Part shown: piece after piece, positions 10,564 to 22,675 of the stretch
How positions within the stretch are numbered: the stretch's first letter is position 1
Layout: every line of letters begins with the position of its first letter
NCBI GenBank assembly: GCA_963575745.1
Contig: CAUYUJ010003061.1
Coordinates: 1 to 64,000, forward strand
Direction of reading: 5' to 3'
From: Prorocentrum cordatum
Lineage: Eukaryota > Sar > Dinophyceae > Prorocentrales > Prorocentraceae
DNA length: 64,000 nt
Notes under the pieces: generated by a model
The model's database searches: none
Seen by the model: the letters and a program-made list of their open reading frames with translations, nothing else
Told to the model about the DNA's origin: nothing
Program-made: the position numbers and the translations under genes

Positions 10564-10596
<33 letters not shown>

Positions 10597-10600
10597 TTTC
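10462..10600. repeat. (T)77 followed by (TTG)n
   Basis: An uninterrupted run of 77 T at 10462-10538, then T runs split by single G, then about ten TTG units. It could be the poly(A) tail of a minus-strand retroposed copy, but no source sequence is recognisable beside it. Length is likely to be unreliable in any assembly. Confidence 0.9.
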
Positions 10601-10615
10601 CTTTCGAAGGGAGCT

Positions 10616-10803
10616 TCCCAGACATGGTCGGGTCGCAACAAAAGTCAGGGCGGGAGGTTCTTGGCCACTTTCGGCCTCTGGGGGCTCTCACCGGGCCTCG
10701 GGACCGTCAAATAACGATTGAGGATGAAAAACCAGTCCCGGGGAATGGGTCCAGACCTCTGGGGATCGCGTCATGGAAAAATCATGACGTCGGGGGTCTG
10801 GGC
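10616..10803 (+). mobile_element. Family B element, copy B3
   Basis: Starts TCCCAGACATGGTCGGGTCG and ends ATGACGTCGGGGGTCTGGGC. Abuts copy B4 head to tail. Confidence 0.75.
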
Positions 10804-10981
10804 ATGGTCGGGTCTCAACCAAAGTCAGGGCGGGAGGTTCTGGGCCATTTTCCGCCTCGGGGGGCCCTCGCCGGGCCTCGGGACCGTCAGAGAACGACTC
10901 AGGATAAAAACGGGTCCCAGGGAAAGGGTCGGGACTTCAGGGGACGCCGCACCGAAAAGTCAGGACGTCGCATGTCTGGGC
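10804..10981 (+). mobile_element. Family B element, copy B4
   Basis: Second of two adjoining family B copies. Same order of blocks as B3, with more divergence toward its right end (GACGTCGCATGTCTGGGC). Confidence 0.75.
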
Positions 10982-11097
10982 TCGGCTTGCATTAGGTGCG
11001 TTGGCGGTGTGCCCCTGGAGGTCACCCAGAGGCCTTCTCCGAGCCACGGCGGGACAGGGCCCCCAGGTGGAAGGTTTCTCCGAAGGCTCAGGCGACC

Positions 11098-11275
11098 CGT
11101 CCTCCTCCTCCTCCTCCTCCTCCTCTCCTCCTCCTCCTCTCCTCCTCCTCCTCCTCCTCCTCCTCCTCCTCCTCCTCCTCCTCTCCTCCTCCTCCTCCTC
11201 CTCCTCCTCCTCCTCCTCCTCCTCCTCCTCCATCTTCTCCTCCCCCTCCCCCTCCTCCACCTCCTCGTTCTCCTC
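11098..11275. repeat. (CTC)n array
   Basis: CTC/TCC array of about 178 bp with three TCTCC interruptions. Confidence 0.93.
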
Positions 11276-11404
11276 GGGTCGCCTACGGCCCGGGGGGAAA
11301 CCGGGCACCCCCAGGCTGTTTCCCTGAGACTCCTCAGACCGGCGTGCGCCCCCCTGGCCATGCAGGAGGGCGCAGAGTCAACCCGCGGGTCCCCAGAGAT
11401 TCGA

Positions 11405-11578
11405 TGCTAACAAGAAACGCGGAGCGGCGGGATTTTGGCAGTTTCGGCCTTTGAGGGCCCTCGCCGGGCCTCGCGAGCGTCAACAAAACGACTCGGGACT
11501 GAAAACCGGCCAAGGGGTGGCCCGGACCTCCGGGGCACGCGCATCGCAAAAGTTGGAGCGGCCGGATGTCTGGGCCTG
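11405..11578 (+). mobile_element. Family B element, copy B6
   Basis: Uninterrupted copy of the subtype interrupted at 8889-9165: TTTTGGCAGTTTCGGCCTTT, GTCAACAAAACGACTC, and the end GGAGCGGCCGGATGTCTGGG. Confidence 0.7.
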
Positions 11579-11589
11579 GCCAAACCAGG

Positions 11590-11778
11590 AGGGCGCATAC
11601 AATCAGCCCGCAGAGTAAGGATGAGCGACGTTCCAAGGCTGCCCTCGCGTCCTTCCCTTTCAGCCCATCCTTGGCCGCCTTCGCTGGCCGCGCCCCGCTC
11701 GCAGAGCGTCGGCATGGCCTTCTGGGGTGGGGCCCTTGCGTCCTCACCGCGCGTCCTCACGATACGGGTGGGCTGTGG
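11590..11778 (+). repeat. Family G repeat, copy G2 (empty site for A2)
   Basis: Matches G1 without the family A insertion. The point matching the A2 target reads TTCCAAGGCTGCCCTCGCG. It follows a family B copy, just as G1 follows B5, so a larger B+G block was duplicated. Confidence 0.75.
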
Positions 11779-12009
11779 ACACACCGGGGCGCCACGCGCT
11801 CGGGGCGTGACCCGTCCCCCCGAGCGGCTTGCTCCCTCCGCCCCCTCCTTCGGCCGCGCCCCCCGCCGCTTCCCCCGCCTGCATGGAGGCACAATTTGCC
11901 CTAACGGCACCCCCCCGTGGAGGCCTGTCCGCTAGCGCAGACGCCCCCTGCCTCGCCGCCGACGCCAAAAAGTGTACACACCGGTCCTGGGTCCAGGACG
12001 GGGCTGGGC

Positions 12010-12174
12010 TTAAGTCGGGCCTGCCCCTCTACGGGGGGGGATGTTCAAAGATAGTCAAAAAACAGGCAGGGGGCTGTTTTTTTGAGTATTTTGCTGACCA
12101 TTCTGGAATATTTTCTGGAGTATTTTTCATTTTTCGTCGAAAATCCCCCCTGTATTGGGGGACACGCCCGACTT
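12010..12174 (+). mobile_element. Family A introner-like element, copy A4
   Basis: A 165-bp element with ends TTAAGTCGGGCCTGCCCCTC and GGGGGACACGCCCGACTT. Direct repeats GGGGCTGGGC (12000-12009) and GGGACTGGGC (12175-12184) flank it with one mismatch in ten. Confidence 0.83.
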
Positions 12175-12378
12175 GGGACTGGGCAGGATCGGCGAGGTGG
12201 TCGCTCGACGCCGCCTCGTCGGTGTCGCGCACGGGCGGCCAGCAGGGGCAGCTCTGCCTGGCCGGAGCAGCCCTCACGGCGGCCCCGGGGAACATGCCAC
12301 AACGGCCCAGCGCTGGCCCCGGCGGTGCCCCCCCTCTGAGCGCTCCGCGCCCAGGGATTGGGGCGTCGAGGCCTCTGG

Positions 12379-12894
12379 AGCTGATGATGCTGGTGATGAT
12401 GATGCTGATGATGATGATGCTGATGATGCTGATGATGATGACGATGATGCTGATGATGGTGACGATGATGGTGATGATAATGATGATGACGATGATGACG
12501 ATGATGAGGACGATGATGACGATGATGACGATGACGATGATGGTAAAGATGGTGAATCCTGTTTTTGCTCTTAGGATGATGACGGTGGTAGTGGTGGTAA
12601 TGGTTTGTGGTCGTGATGATGGTGGTGGCGGTGACGAAGATGGTGAGGACGATCGATGCAGATAATCCTGACGGTGACGATGATTATTGTGATGACATCG
12701 GTGCTAATGAGGAGGAGGAGGACGGTTATGCTGGCGATAAATGATGTGGGTGATGATGCTGATGACGATGATGGCGATGACGATGAGGATGCTGCTGCTG
12801 CTGATGATACTTATGGTGACTACGATAGCTAGGATGATGATGCCGACAATGATGATGATGCTGATGATGATGCTGATGATGATGATGATGATAC

Positions 12895-12931
<37 letters not shown>

Positions 12932-13377
12932 AATGATGATGATGATGATACTCATGCTCATCCATGGGAATGCTGATGACGATGATGATGCTTATGTTCG
13001 ATGATAATGATGATCATTATCATGATCATGATCATGAGTATGACTATGCTGATGACAATGTGGCCGATGATGTTGATGACGCTAATGATGTTGGCATTTC
13101 TCATGGTGACGACCATGATGATGAGGCTTCTGATGATGATGCTGATGATGATGTTGATGACACTGTTGATGGTGCTGGTGATGATGATGCTGATGACGAT
13201 GATGGCGATGCTGGTGATGATGCTAGTCTTGATTCATGGTGATGATGATGCTGATGATGATACTGGCGATGCTGATGATCATCACGATGAAGAATCTGAT
13301 GATGATGAGTACGATATTAGGATGATGATGATAAGGATGATGACGATGACGATGACGATGATGACGACGACCATGAC

Positions 13378-13437
<60 letters not shown>

Positions 13438-13610
13438 CATGACGACGATGATGATGACGATGATGTTGATGATGATGATGATGATGACGAGTGTGATGAT
13501 GCTGATGATGATGATCATGATGATGGTGATGCTGATGATGACGATGATACTGCTGATGATGATGCTGCTGATGCTGATGCTGATGATGGCGACGATGACG
13601 GTGATGATAC

Positions 13611-13656
<46 letters not shown>

Positions 13657-13680
13657 CGTGGTGGTGGTGATGGCGGGAAG
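12379..13680. repeat. GAT (GNT) array, about 1.3 kb
   Basis: Degenerate GAT array with GCT, GGT and GAC variants and a pure GAT run near 13379-13435. About 12545-12740 is less regular. A Met/Ile- or Asp-rich open frame is a by-product. Confidence 0.93.
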
Positions 13681-14424
13681 GAATGTGATTATAGCAGGAT
13701 GACGAATATCACGTTGATGAGGTTGGTATTGAATGTGGTGATGATGGTGAGAATTGCGGACGACGATGATGAAGGTGGTCGTCGTGATTGTGATGACGAT
13801 GCCGCATTCTGCCCAGAGGGGCTCGGTGCCTACTGTGGACAGCCGGGTCAACCTCCTGGGGTTGTTCGTGCGCAGCCCTAGGCCTTGCCAGTTCTTTGCA
13901 CGCGGTTTCAGATTTGCCATTGTACTAGTACCGAGCCAGCCGGTAGACACCGTCCAGGCTCCCACCTGCAAGCTCTGGACGGAAGGGCGGGAGGGAGGGA
14001 GTGAGGGAGGGAGGGAGGTGGCGTGGCGGGCGAGAAGAGGGACGCCGTCCCCCCCCCTTCCCTCCTGCCTGCCACTCCTCACTTATGCTTCTCCCTCATG
14101 CTGTTGAAGCCTTCTTCCTTGCGCCTCGGCACCTCGACGCCGTGGCCAGGTCCCGCTTCCCAGCGGTTTTCTGTGGTGTTGGAGGCCCACCCGTGCCCTC
14201 AGGATACACCCGCGGCAGCCTTCCCTCCGCCTTTTGTCTCCTGCCTCCTGCCTCCTTGCTCAATCCTCTCCTGCCTCCTCTCTCCCTCCTTGTTTACTCC
14301 TCCCTGCGTCTCCCTCCTTGCTCCATCCTCTCGAGCCTCCTGCCTCCTCCCTCCTTGCGAAAGATCCTCTCCGCTTTCAGCCTCCTGCGTCCTCCCTCTT
14401 TGCTCCTTGCTGCTTGCTCCTGGT
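13681..14424. other. Spacer, partly CCT/TCC-rich, no gene recognised
   Basis: Mixed sequence, then imperfect CTCCTGCCTCC-type units at about 14220-14410. No protein similarity recognised. Confidence 0.5.
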
Positions 14425-14439
14425 GGGGAAGTACGGATC

Positions 14440-14600
14440 CGGGGGAGGAGGCGGAGGGAGGAGGAGGCGGCGGAGGAGTTGGAGGAGGACGAGGAGGACG
14501 AGGAGGAAGAGGATAGGAACAGGATCGGGAGGAGCAGCAGCAGGATGAAGGAGGAGGAGGAACATGATGGGGGGAGGAGGAGGGAGGAGCAGAGGAGGAA
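14440..14600. repeat. (GGA)n-rich region
   Basis: GGA and GGC units with GCA interruptions. Confidence 0.85.
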
Positions 14601-14777
14601 GAGCAGGCAGACGACACACCACGTCCTCTTGGGCTCCGGCCCGCGACAGGGACCTCGATCGGACCACCGGGCGGGCTGCCCTCGGGCACGTGCTCGCGCG
14701 CGCCGCCAGCCACTGCCCGCGGCGGGAGGCCTTGATGCCGTCGAGGGCAGCGACTGGTATCGGCACGACCAGAAGAG

Positions 14778-14938
14778 GAGGAGGAGGAGGTGGAGGAGGA
14801 GGAGGAGGAGGAGGAGGAGGAGGGGGAGGACGGAGGAGGAGGAGGAGGAGGAGGAGGAGGAGGAGGAGGAGGGAGGAGGAGGAGGAGGAGGAGGAGGAGG
14901 AGGAGGAGGAGGAGGAGGAGGAGGAGGAGGAGGAGAAG
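14778..14938. repeat. (GGA)n array
   Basis: Nearly pure GGA array with a GGT and two short G-run interruptions. Confidence 0.93.
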
Positions 14939-15147
14939 GCCTTCTCATAATCGTCGAGAGCAAAAGAACCCCTACCTCAGACGAGGAACATGTACCCATA
15001 CCGCTACCCTCCGCCCGTTTTCTCCTTTTTGGGCTTCCCGGGAGGCCCTCGTCGCCACCGCTGGATTCGCCTCGAAATCGTGGTCAGAACGCAGCCCGGG
15101 AGAGGTCCAGGGAGTAGCGGTATCGGTACCTTTAGGTCTCCGCATTA

Positions 15148-15310
15148 ACCCTAAGAACACGATGAAGAAGTGGCCTCGCTGAGCTCCCCGTCTTCGCATT
15201 GGGGATAATCATTCCGTGCGGTTTGATTCGGTACATCTGCAGAACAGACCCCCTGTCCCTAATGTTCTGGCCCTCCTAACTTAGAGCCCCTCCCAAAGGG
15301 TTAGGGGTTC
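15148..15310 (+). mobile_element. Family H element, copy H2
   Basis: Starts AACCCTAAGAACACGATG and ends GGGTTAGGGGTTC. Collinear with 9806-9971, with short inverted telomere-like ends. Confidence 0.7.
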
Positions 15311-16089
15311 TTCTTCTGCCAATCATCAGAAGGCGGGGGGACTTCACACCACCCCTCGCGCCCCCTGAGAGGTTTTCGGTGTGTTTTTTGGGAAGGCTTA
15401 GAACACTTCTCAGAAGTCCGGGGGACTCCTTCAGAGAAGGCCCGCCCCTTCTTACTTCTCCCCCTGGCGCGCCGCCTAGCTCCGGATGAACCAGCCTGGC
15501 ACAGGCGCGAGCGGGCAAGTCGAGCCGACACTCTCCAGCTCTTTTTCGAGTGTCAGACGCGCCGAAGCAGCGTTCAGGACCATCATTCCTCGCTGGCCAT
15601 CGTTGGCAGAGGAATCGGAGGCAAGGGCGCAGCCGCATCGAGCCTGGCACCGCCGTGGAAGCTCAATGGACAGTGCGGCAAGTACGAGAGGCTGATCGAC
15701 AGAACGTGTTTGTGTAGATGCGGTCACATGTGGAAGGCTGAGGGCACCCCGATGAAACATCGCGAAGCAACGAAACACAACACGGAATCGACACCTTACA
15801 AGAAAGTTGCTGATATCACTCGACCAGTGCAGCCAGCGACAGCGAATGAAACCGTCGTCCGCTATCGTTTTTTGCCGCCTCACAGCGACCCAGAGGAATC
15901 CCAGGCGTACCGAAAGGCTTGCGAGGACAAGGATCCGAAGGCTAGGCGGTGCCATCCTGACTGACAGAGTGGTGAAGAGGACCTCCGAGGATCGCATTGT
16001 GGAGATCGGCGTCCTCCAGTATATGATTCTGGTATTCTGGCGTCACGAAGTACGATGACAGCTCGGTGAGGTCAAGGGGCGCGGCGAGG
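15311..16089. other. Spacer, no gene recognised
   Basis: Contains AGAACACTTCTCAGAAGTC, reminiscent of the family D AGAAGG-type inverted ends, but I could not define an element. Open frames here match no family I know. Confidence 0.4.
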
Positions 16090-17420
16090 TTCTGATGACG
16101 CCGACGATGATGATGTTTGATGCTTCTGCTGCTGATGATGCTGGTGATGGTGATGATGATGTCGATGATTGATGAGATGATTCGGATGGTGATGCTGACG
16201 TTCGTGCTGCTGAAATTCCGATACAGATGATGTCGATTAAGGTGATGCAGATGATGATGACGATGATTATGATGCTGTTGCTGCTGCTGATGATGATGGT
16301 GATGGTGATGTTGATGATGCTGAGGATGGTGATTGTGATGGTGATGATGCTGATGATGATTGTGATGATGCTGGTGGTGATGATGATGCTGCTCATGATG
16401 ATGGTGATGGCGATGGCGATGGTGATGGTTGTGGTGATGATGATGCTACTGCTCCTGCTGCTGCTGATGATGATGCTGACGCCGACGTCGACGATGATGA
16501 TGATGAAGCTGCTGATGCTGCTGCTAAGGATGATGATAATGATGATGATGATGACGATGCTGATGCTGATGACCATGATTATGCTGATGATGATGATGAC
16601 GATGATGTTGATCATGCTGATGATGATACTGATGGTGCTGATATGATGATGAGGATTGTTCTTATTCATATGTTTATGGCTGTTATTACTTTTTTGACAT
16701 TCTGATGCTGGCGATTGTGATGGTGAGGGTGATGACGATGCTGATGCTGATGCTGATGATGATGCTGATGATGTTGGTGATGGTGATGATGCTGCTGACA
16801 ATGATTCTGATGATGATGCTGATGGCGATGGCGATGGTCCTGGTGATGTTGATGGTGATGATGATGCTGCTGATGATGATGGTGATGATGCTGTTGACGA
16901 TGATGGTGATGGTGATGGTGATGATACTGATGATGATGATGATGACGATGCTGATCATGCTGATGATGATGATTATGATGCTGATTCTGACGATGATGGT
17001 GGTGATGCTGATGATGCTGAGGATGGTGATGGTGATGGAGATGGCGATGGTGATGGTTGTGTCGATGATGATGCTACTGCTCCTGCTGCTGATGATGATG
17101 ATGCTGACGCCGACGTCGACGATGATGACGACGATGCTGCTGATGATGATGACGATGCTGATGATGATGATGGTGGTGATGATGATGCTGGTGACGATGA
17201 TCATGATGATGCTGCTGATGATGATGCTGACGACGATGGTGATGATGCTGATCATGACAATGATGATGATGCTGGTGACGTTGATGATGATGACGATGAT
17301 GATGATGATGAGGCATATGATGATGACGATGATGATGCTGATGGTGCTGCTGATGAGGATGATGATGATGATGTTGCCGGTGATGATGCTGCTGCTGCTG
17401 CTGATGATGAAGACTATTAC
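16090..17420. repeat. GAT (GNT) array, about 1.3 kb
   Basis: Degenerate GAT array. Two segments (about 16420-16515 and 17035-17130) share an order of GATGGTGATGGTTGTG, then a CTACTGCTCCTGCTGCTG-like stretch, then GACGCCGACGTCGACGATG. This suggests a segment of about 620 bp was duplicated inside the array. Confidence 0.92.
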
Positions 17421-17480
17421 TCGTAAGGTTTAAATTTTTATTTTCCATGTTCTGCCATTATTATTTTCTGTTGCTATTTC

Positions 17481-17575
17481 TGATTATGATGATGACTTTG
17501 ATGGTGATCGTGATGGTGGTGATGATGATGCTGATGTTGGTGACGGTGATGATGATGCGGACGATGATGATGATT

Positions 17576-17628
<53 letters not shown>

Positions 17629-17832
17629 AACGATCATGATGCCGCTGATGATGATGTCGATGATGATGCTAATTGGCGATGGTGATGCTGATGATGATGC
17701 TGATCATGATGCTGCTCATGATGATGAGGCTGATACTGGTGATGATGATGATGCTGATGCTGATGAGGATGATGAATATGATGATGATGATGATGCTGAT
17801 GCTGATGCTGATGATGATGCGGATGCTGATGA

Positions 17833-17866
<34 letters not shown>

Positions 17867-17956
17867 GGTGGTAATGATAATAAGAATAAGAAGGATTAGG
17901 ATGATGATGATGATGATGCTGATGATGCTGCTGCTGCTGATGATGATGATGATGAC

Positions 17957-18008
<52 letters not shown>

Positions 18009-18056
18009 CTGCTGCTGATGATGATGATGATGATGATGATGATGGTGACGATGAGG
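17481..18056. repeat. GAT array
   Basis: GAT array with pure runs near 17575-17628 and 17950-18007, and a short GGT run near 17850. Confidence 0.93.
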
Positions 18057-18099
18057 TTGAGGGTCTGACGGTGATAGTGACGGCGCTGCTGCTGCTGAT

Positions 18100-18321
18100 G
18101 ATAAGGAGATGGGGTAGGGGGAGGAGGACAATTAAGTGGACGAGAAGGTTGATGAGGAGGGGCAGCTGGATGAGGAAGATAATGAGGAGGTGGAGGAAGA
18201 AATTGAGGAAGGGAAGGGAGAGGGAAGGATGGGGAAATATTGGCAAGGGTAAGGGGAGGGATGGGAATGTGGAGAAGGAGGGGGGGCCGAGGAGGAGGAG
18301 GAGGGGGAGTAGGAGGAGGGG

Positions 18322-18378
<57 letters not shown>

Positions 18379-18490
18379 GAGGAGGAGGAGGAGGAGGAGG
18401 AGGAGGAGGAGGAGGAGGAGGAGGAGTAGGAGAAGGGGGCGGAGGCGGAGAAGGAGTGGGAGGGTGGGGAGGAGGAGGAGGAAGAAAGAG
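18100..18490. repeat. GGA-rich region with an internal (TAG)n run
   Basis: GGA/GGG purine array interrupted at about 18322-18377 by a clean TAG run of about 18-19 units, then GGA again. Confidence 0.9.
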
Positions 18491-18499
18491 GTGACTCGC

Positions 18500-19160
18500 A
18501 AGAGAGCGCGCGCACGCATTCCCCCCCCATCTGGAGTGCGGGACGTGAGATGCTCTAGTGCGCGCTCGTATTGCCCGCATCCCAGCCCCCGCGACAGCTG
18601 CCCCCGCCGTCGCCCGAGGGAGGACTTCCCTCACGCCTCCCTTTCCACGCGGCCGCCCTCAATGGTGGGAAGTTGCCTGCGCCGCCTCCGTGGGGGCCTC
18701 GCTTCGCGACTGGTTGGCGGAGGTCTCGCCCTGCGAACGGAGTGGCGCCTCGCTTCGCGACTGGGGACTTGGTGTCGGCGGGAGCATCGCTCCGCGATTT
18801 GTGGGGGTTCCTTGTTGTTCCGCCGCGGGGGTGACGCAGCTGCGTCGCATCGGCGGGGGGCGCAGGCACTGGAGGGCGGGGTCCGCCTCGAATGCGCACG
18901 ATGAACTCCCATACGATTGCGCAGGAAGTTCTGGCGATCCTTTTCAAATCCTCAGGATCCCGTCGCATTTCCTGAGGGCTCCTTCGGATTTCCTGATGTT
19001 TCAAGAGGACATGTTGCAGGATTCCAGAGCAAGTCCTCACGGGTCTGGAGGAAACCTTTGTAGGATTCCTGTCGAGCCAGGATTCCTTAAGAAGTCATTC
19101 GGGTTCCTGCGGCAGCGCTGAGATTTCCCGAGGACACGGAATTCCCGAGGAATCCTCAGG
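18500..19160. other. GC-rich spacer, no gene recognised
   Basis: Contains a short repeated segment (GCCTCGCTTCGCGACTGG twice near 18690-18770). From about 18900 it shows degenerate AGGATTCC/GGATTCCT motifs. No recognisable protein. Confidence 0.45.
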
Positions 19161-19380
19161 GTTTCCAGGGAAACCTTTGGGACTCTGGGGCCTCTTGGGC
19201 GCACCTCGGGGGCTTGTGGGGGGATCTAGAGGCCATCTTGGGGCGGAGGTCTCAAGATGTCGGTTCGTGCTCCCCATCTTGGGCCCCTCTTGGGGGCCAT
19301 CTTGGGGGCCTGTTGGGCCCCTCTTCGGGGCTTTTGGGCCGTTTTGGGGCGATCTTGGGGGGCATCGTCCAGAGATTCCT
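19160..19380. repeat. Degenerate TTGGGGCC-type repeat
   Basis: Irregular copies of CTTGGGGGCC and TTTTGGGCCG spaced 15-30 bp apart. The same low-grade repeat recurs at 27050-27540, 35190-35410, 36060-36340 and less clearly at 38480-39330. Confidence 0.7.
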
Positions 19381-19566
19381 CGCGCAGCCCGCCTCCGTGC
19401 GTCGCCCGGGCACGCGGGCGAGCTGCACCTCTCGCCCGCCCCGTCGTTTTTTGCGCGGGTCGCTCCGCCGACAGCGCTGCGACACCGCAGTCCGCCCCGC
19501 GCCCGACACTGGCCTGGGGCGGCGCTCGCGCCGGAAGCGGAGAAGCCTGAGAGCTTCGGCCACGCC

Positions 19567-19714
19567 CAGAGGGGGGCAGGGGGAGGGGGGAAGGCTTCTG
19601 AGAAGCACCCCTGCTTCTTAAAGAGAAGGCGCGGGCCTTCTCTGTACATGCAGGGCCGGCGCCTTCCACGAAGCAGCCTCCTTCTCAGAAGCCTTCCCCC
19701 CTCCCCCTACCCCC
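19567..19714. mobile_element. Family D hairpin element, copy D1
   Basis: Nearly perfect inverted arms of about 34 bp. The left arm runs from GGGGGGCAGGGGGAGGGGGG through AAGGCTTCTGAGAAG; the right arm is the reverse complement with one or two mismatches. A second pair, AGAAGGCGC/GCGCCTTC, lies inside. A related element lies at 33541-33724. Non-coding. Confidence 0.75.
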
Positions 19715-19943
19715 TTGTGCGCGCCGCCAAGAGTTGCGAAACGAATCGCAACATCGCGACAAATCAGTGATCGTTCTCTTATTCGTTGTTTAGCCGGTCG
19801 GCGCGGGCCTTCGGCCCCTCCCCCCATGGAGTAGATCTTAGCTGTTTGGGGCGCCTGTTTCGAGCAGGTGGAGTCTCCCCCACAGAACGCACTGCTGCAA
19901 ACAGTCGCATTAAGCAGAGGTCTGGAGCCAGACCCCCCCCTTC

Positions 19944-20131
19944 CGCCCAATGTTCGGGGATGGACAAAACCCCCTTGAGTACAACGTGGTTTAGTGAACA
20001 CGACTTCGGGCTCAAACCTGGCGGGCGCAAGCCTGGAAAGTGACGGCCGCGGTGCCCTCTCGAGAACCGACAAAGGATAGTTCACTAACCGACGTGCCAG
20101 GGTGGGGGTTCTGTCCACTGTCCACCCCCGA
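19944..20131 (-). mobile_element. Family E element, copy E2, inverted
   Basis: Reverse complement of the element at 8121-8300, collinear over about 170 bp. Ends TTCGGGGATGGACAAAACCC and CCACCCCCGAA. AATGT lies on both sides, a possible short target duplication. Confidence 0.75.
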
Positions 20132-20338
20132 AATGTCGAAACGCCGAATGAGAAAACGTGCACCATCGCGGCAAACTGTGACCCGAGCCCTGCTTTCCCA
20201 TCATTCCGCGGCATGTGTCTCCAGCAGGGCCGTTCCGTGGGGCTTCCGGGGGCCCGCAGCTGGGCGGGCAGAAAACGCACCGTGTGACCAGAGCGCAGCT
20301 CCCAGATCTCGCGGGGAAGGAAGGGGATGATAGGGTTA

Positions 20339-20511
20339 CGTAGGGTGAAGTCGGGCCTGACTTTTTACAGGAGGAATATTCAAAAACAGTCTGACGATGT
20401 TTCGACCATTTTTGTGAGTATTTGTTTGAGCATTTTTTAAAACACATGTATGTATATATATATATATATGTATCGTCCAAAATCCGCATGTAGGGGGACA
20501 CGCCCGACCTA
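20339..20511 (+). mobile_element. Family A introner-like element, copy A5
   Basis: Carries GAAGTCGGGCCTGACTTTTT, GGAGGAATATTCAAAAACAG and the right end GGGGGACACGCCCGACCTA. A short TA run lies inside. Direct repeats ATGATAGGGTTA (20327-20338) and ATGATCGGGTTA (20512-20523) flank it, one mismatch in twelve. Confidence 0.83.
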
Positions 20512-20595
20512 ATGATCGGGTTAGGCGCACAGGCGTGAGCGCGCGCGCTTGCGCAAGCGAGCTTCTTGCGCGCAGACGCAGGGAGGGTGAACACT

Positions 20596-20742
20596 CCTCC
20601 TCCTCCTGCTCATCCCTCTCCTCCTCCTCCTCCTCCTCCTCCTCCTCCTCCTTCTCCTTCTCCTTGTCTTCCTCCTCCTCCTCCTTCTCCTCCTCCTCCT
20701 CCTGCTTCTCCTCCTCCTCCTGCTCCTCCTCCTCCTCCTTTA
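20596..20742. repeat. (CTC)n array
   Basis: CTC/CCT array with TTC and CTG variants. Confidence 0.92.
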
Positions 20743-20939
20743 GGGTGGGCGGCTGGACGTGCCGTGTCTTCTAGAGCAGCCGCGCTGCCCACGCGCCGCC
20801 AATTCTCAGATTCGCTTTCCAGGGGGCGCGGCGCTCCCGGGCGGCCGCGCCGCCTTTTGCCAGTGCCGTAGGAGGCGGCGGTGCGCCTCTCCGGTCGGGA
20901 GGGCCAGACGTGCGCCGTGCGGCGCCCATGCCGCGGATC

Positions 20940-21080
20940 ATGCCGACGGTGCTGCGGATGGCGGTGGCGGTGGTGATGGCGATGGTGATGCTGCTGTGGC
21001 TGTTGTTGTTGCTGTTGCTGCTGCTGTTGTTGCTGTTGCTGTTGTTGTTGTGGTTGTTGTGGTGGTGGTGGTGGTGATGG

Positions 21081-21134
<54 letters not shown>

Positions 21135-21360
21135 CTATTTTTTGTTGTCGTTCTTATTCATCGTATTTTTATTAGGATTATCATGATTACTATAAAGATT
21201 ACGATTCCTCTTATTATTCTTATTATTGTTATTATTATTATTATTATTATCATTCTTCTTCTTCTTCTTCTTCTTATTTTTTATTATTACAATATTATAT
21301 TCTATATTCTTAGCATTATTCTTATTCTTATCGGTAGTGAACATCATACTAACATGATGG
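20940..21360. repeat. GTT/GGT array grading into AT-rich TTA/TTC sequence
   Basis: GGT and GCT units become a run of TTG units (about 21077-21132), then degenerate TTA/ATT/TTC triplets to about 21330. Confidence 0.9.
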
Positions 21361-21379
21361 TCGTTATGATTCGTCACGA

Positions 21380-21490
21380 TTGTGAAGAAGATGATGATGC
21401 TGCTGCTGATGATGCTGATGCTGATGATGATTATGGTGGTGATGGTGGTGGTGATGATGATGCTGATGCTGACGATGCTGCTGCTGCTGC

Positions 21491-21521
<31 letters not shown>

Positions 21522-21535
21522 GGTGGTGGTTGTGT

Positions 21536-21567
<32 letters not shown>

Positions 21568-21770
21568 CCGATGCTGGTGATGATGCTGGTGATGATGATG
21601 GTGGTGGTGGTGCTGATGATGATGATGATGATGCTGATGATGATGATGCCAATGTCGATCACGATGATAATGGTAATGAAGATGGTGGTGGTGATGATGG
21701 TGGTGGTGATGATGATGATGGTGATGGTGGTGGTAATGATTGCGATGATGGTAATGATGGTGATGATGAC
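21380..21770. repeat. GAT/GGT/GCT array
   Basis: Degenerate GNT array with short GGT runs near 21508 and 21600. Confidence 0.92.
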
Positions 21771-22120
21771 AAGGAGGAGGGAGGAAGAGGAGGACGAGGC
21801 GGAGGAGGAGGAGGAGGAGGAGGAAGAGGAGGAGGAGGAGGAGGAGGAGGCGGAGGAGGCGGAGGAGGACGAGAAGGAGGGGAGAGGAGGAGGAGAAGGA
21901 GGAGGAGGAGGAGGAGGAGGAGGAGGAGGAGAAGGGGGAGAATGAGAAGGAGGATGAGGTTGGAGGACGACCATGAGGATGAGGCTGGAGGATGAGGAGG
22001 TGGAGGAGGTGGAAGAGGAGGAAGAGGAGTAGGAGTTGGAGGAGGAATGGCGGAGGAGGAGGAGGAGGTCTGCCGGAGGAGGATGAGGAAGATGAGGAGG
22101 CGAAGGACCAGGAGGAAAGC
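21771..22120. repeat. (GGA)n array
   Basis: GGA array with GGC, GAA and GAC variants. Confidence 0.92.
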
Positions 22121-22132
22121 GAGTAGGGAGGC

Positions 22133-22595
22133 TGAGGCGATGACGATGATGATGCTGATGATGACGGTGATGATGATGATGCTGATACTGCTGAGGATGA
22201 TGATGACGATGATGATGCTCATGATGCTGACGATGATGATGCTGATGATGCTGCTGCGATGATAATGATGATGCTGATTATGATGATGACGAGGGTGATG
22301 CAGATGATGACGACGATGATGATGATGATGATGATGATGATGAGGGGGAGGAGGGGGAGGAGGAGAAGGAGGATGGTGATGGTGATGGTGATGGTGCTGG
22401 TGATGGTGATGGTGATGGAAAGGGTGAGGGTGATTCTGATGATGAGGATCATGGTGAGGATGAGGATGATGATGCTGATGCTGAGGATGATGATGATGTT
22501 AATATTGATGTTGATGATGATGATGCTGATGATGATCATAATAATGATGATTATGATGCTGATGCTGATGCTGATGCTGATGCTGATGCTGATGC

Positions 22596-22675
<80 letters not shown>

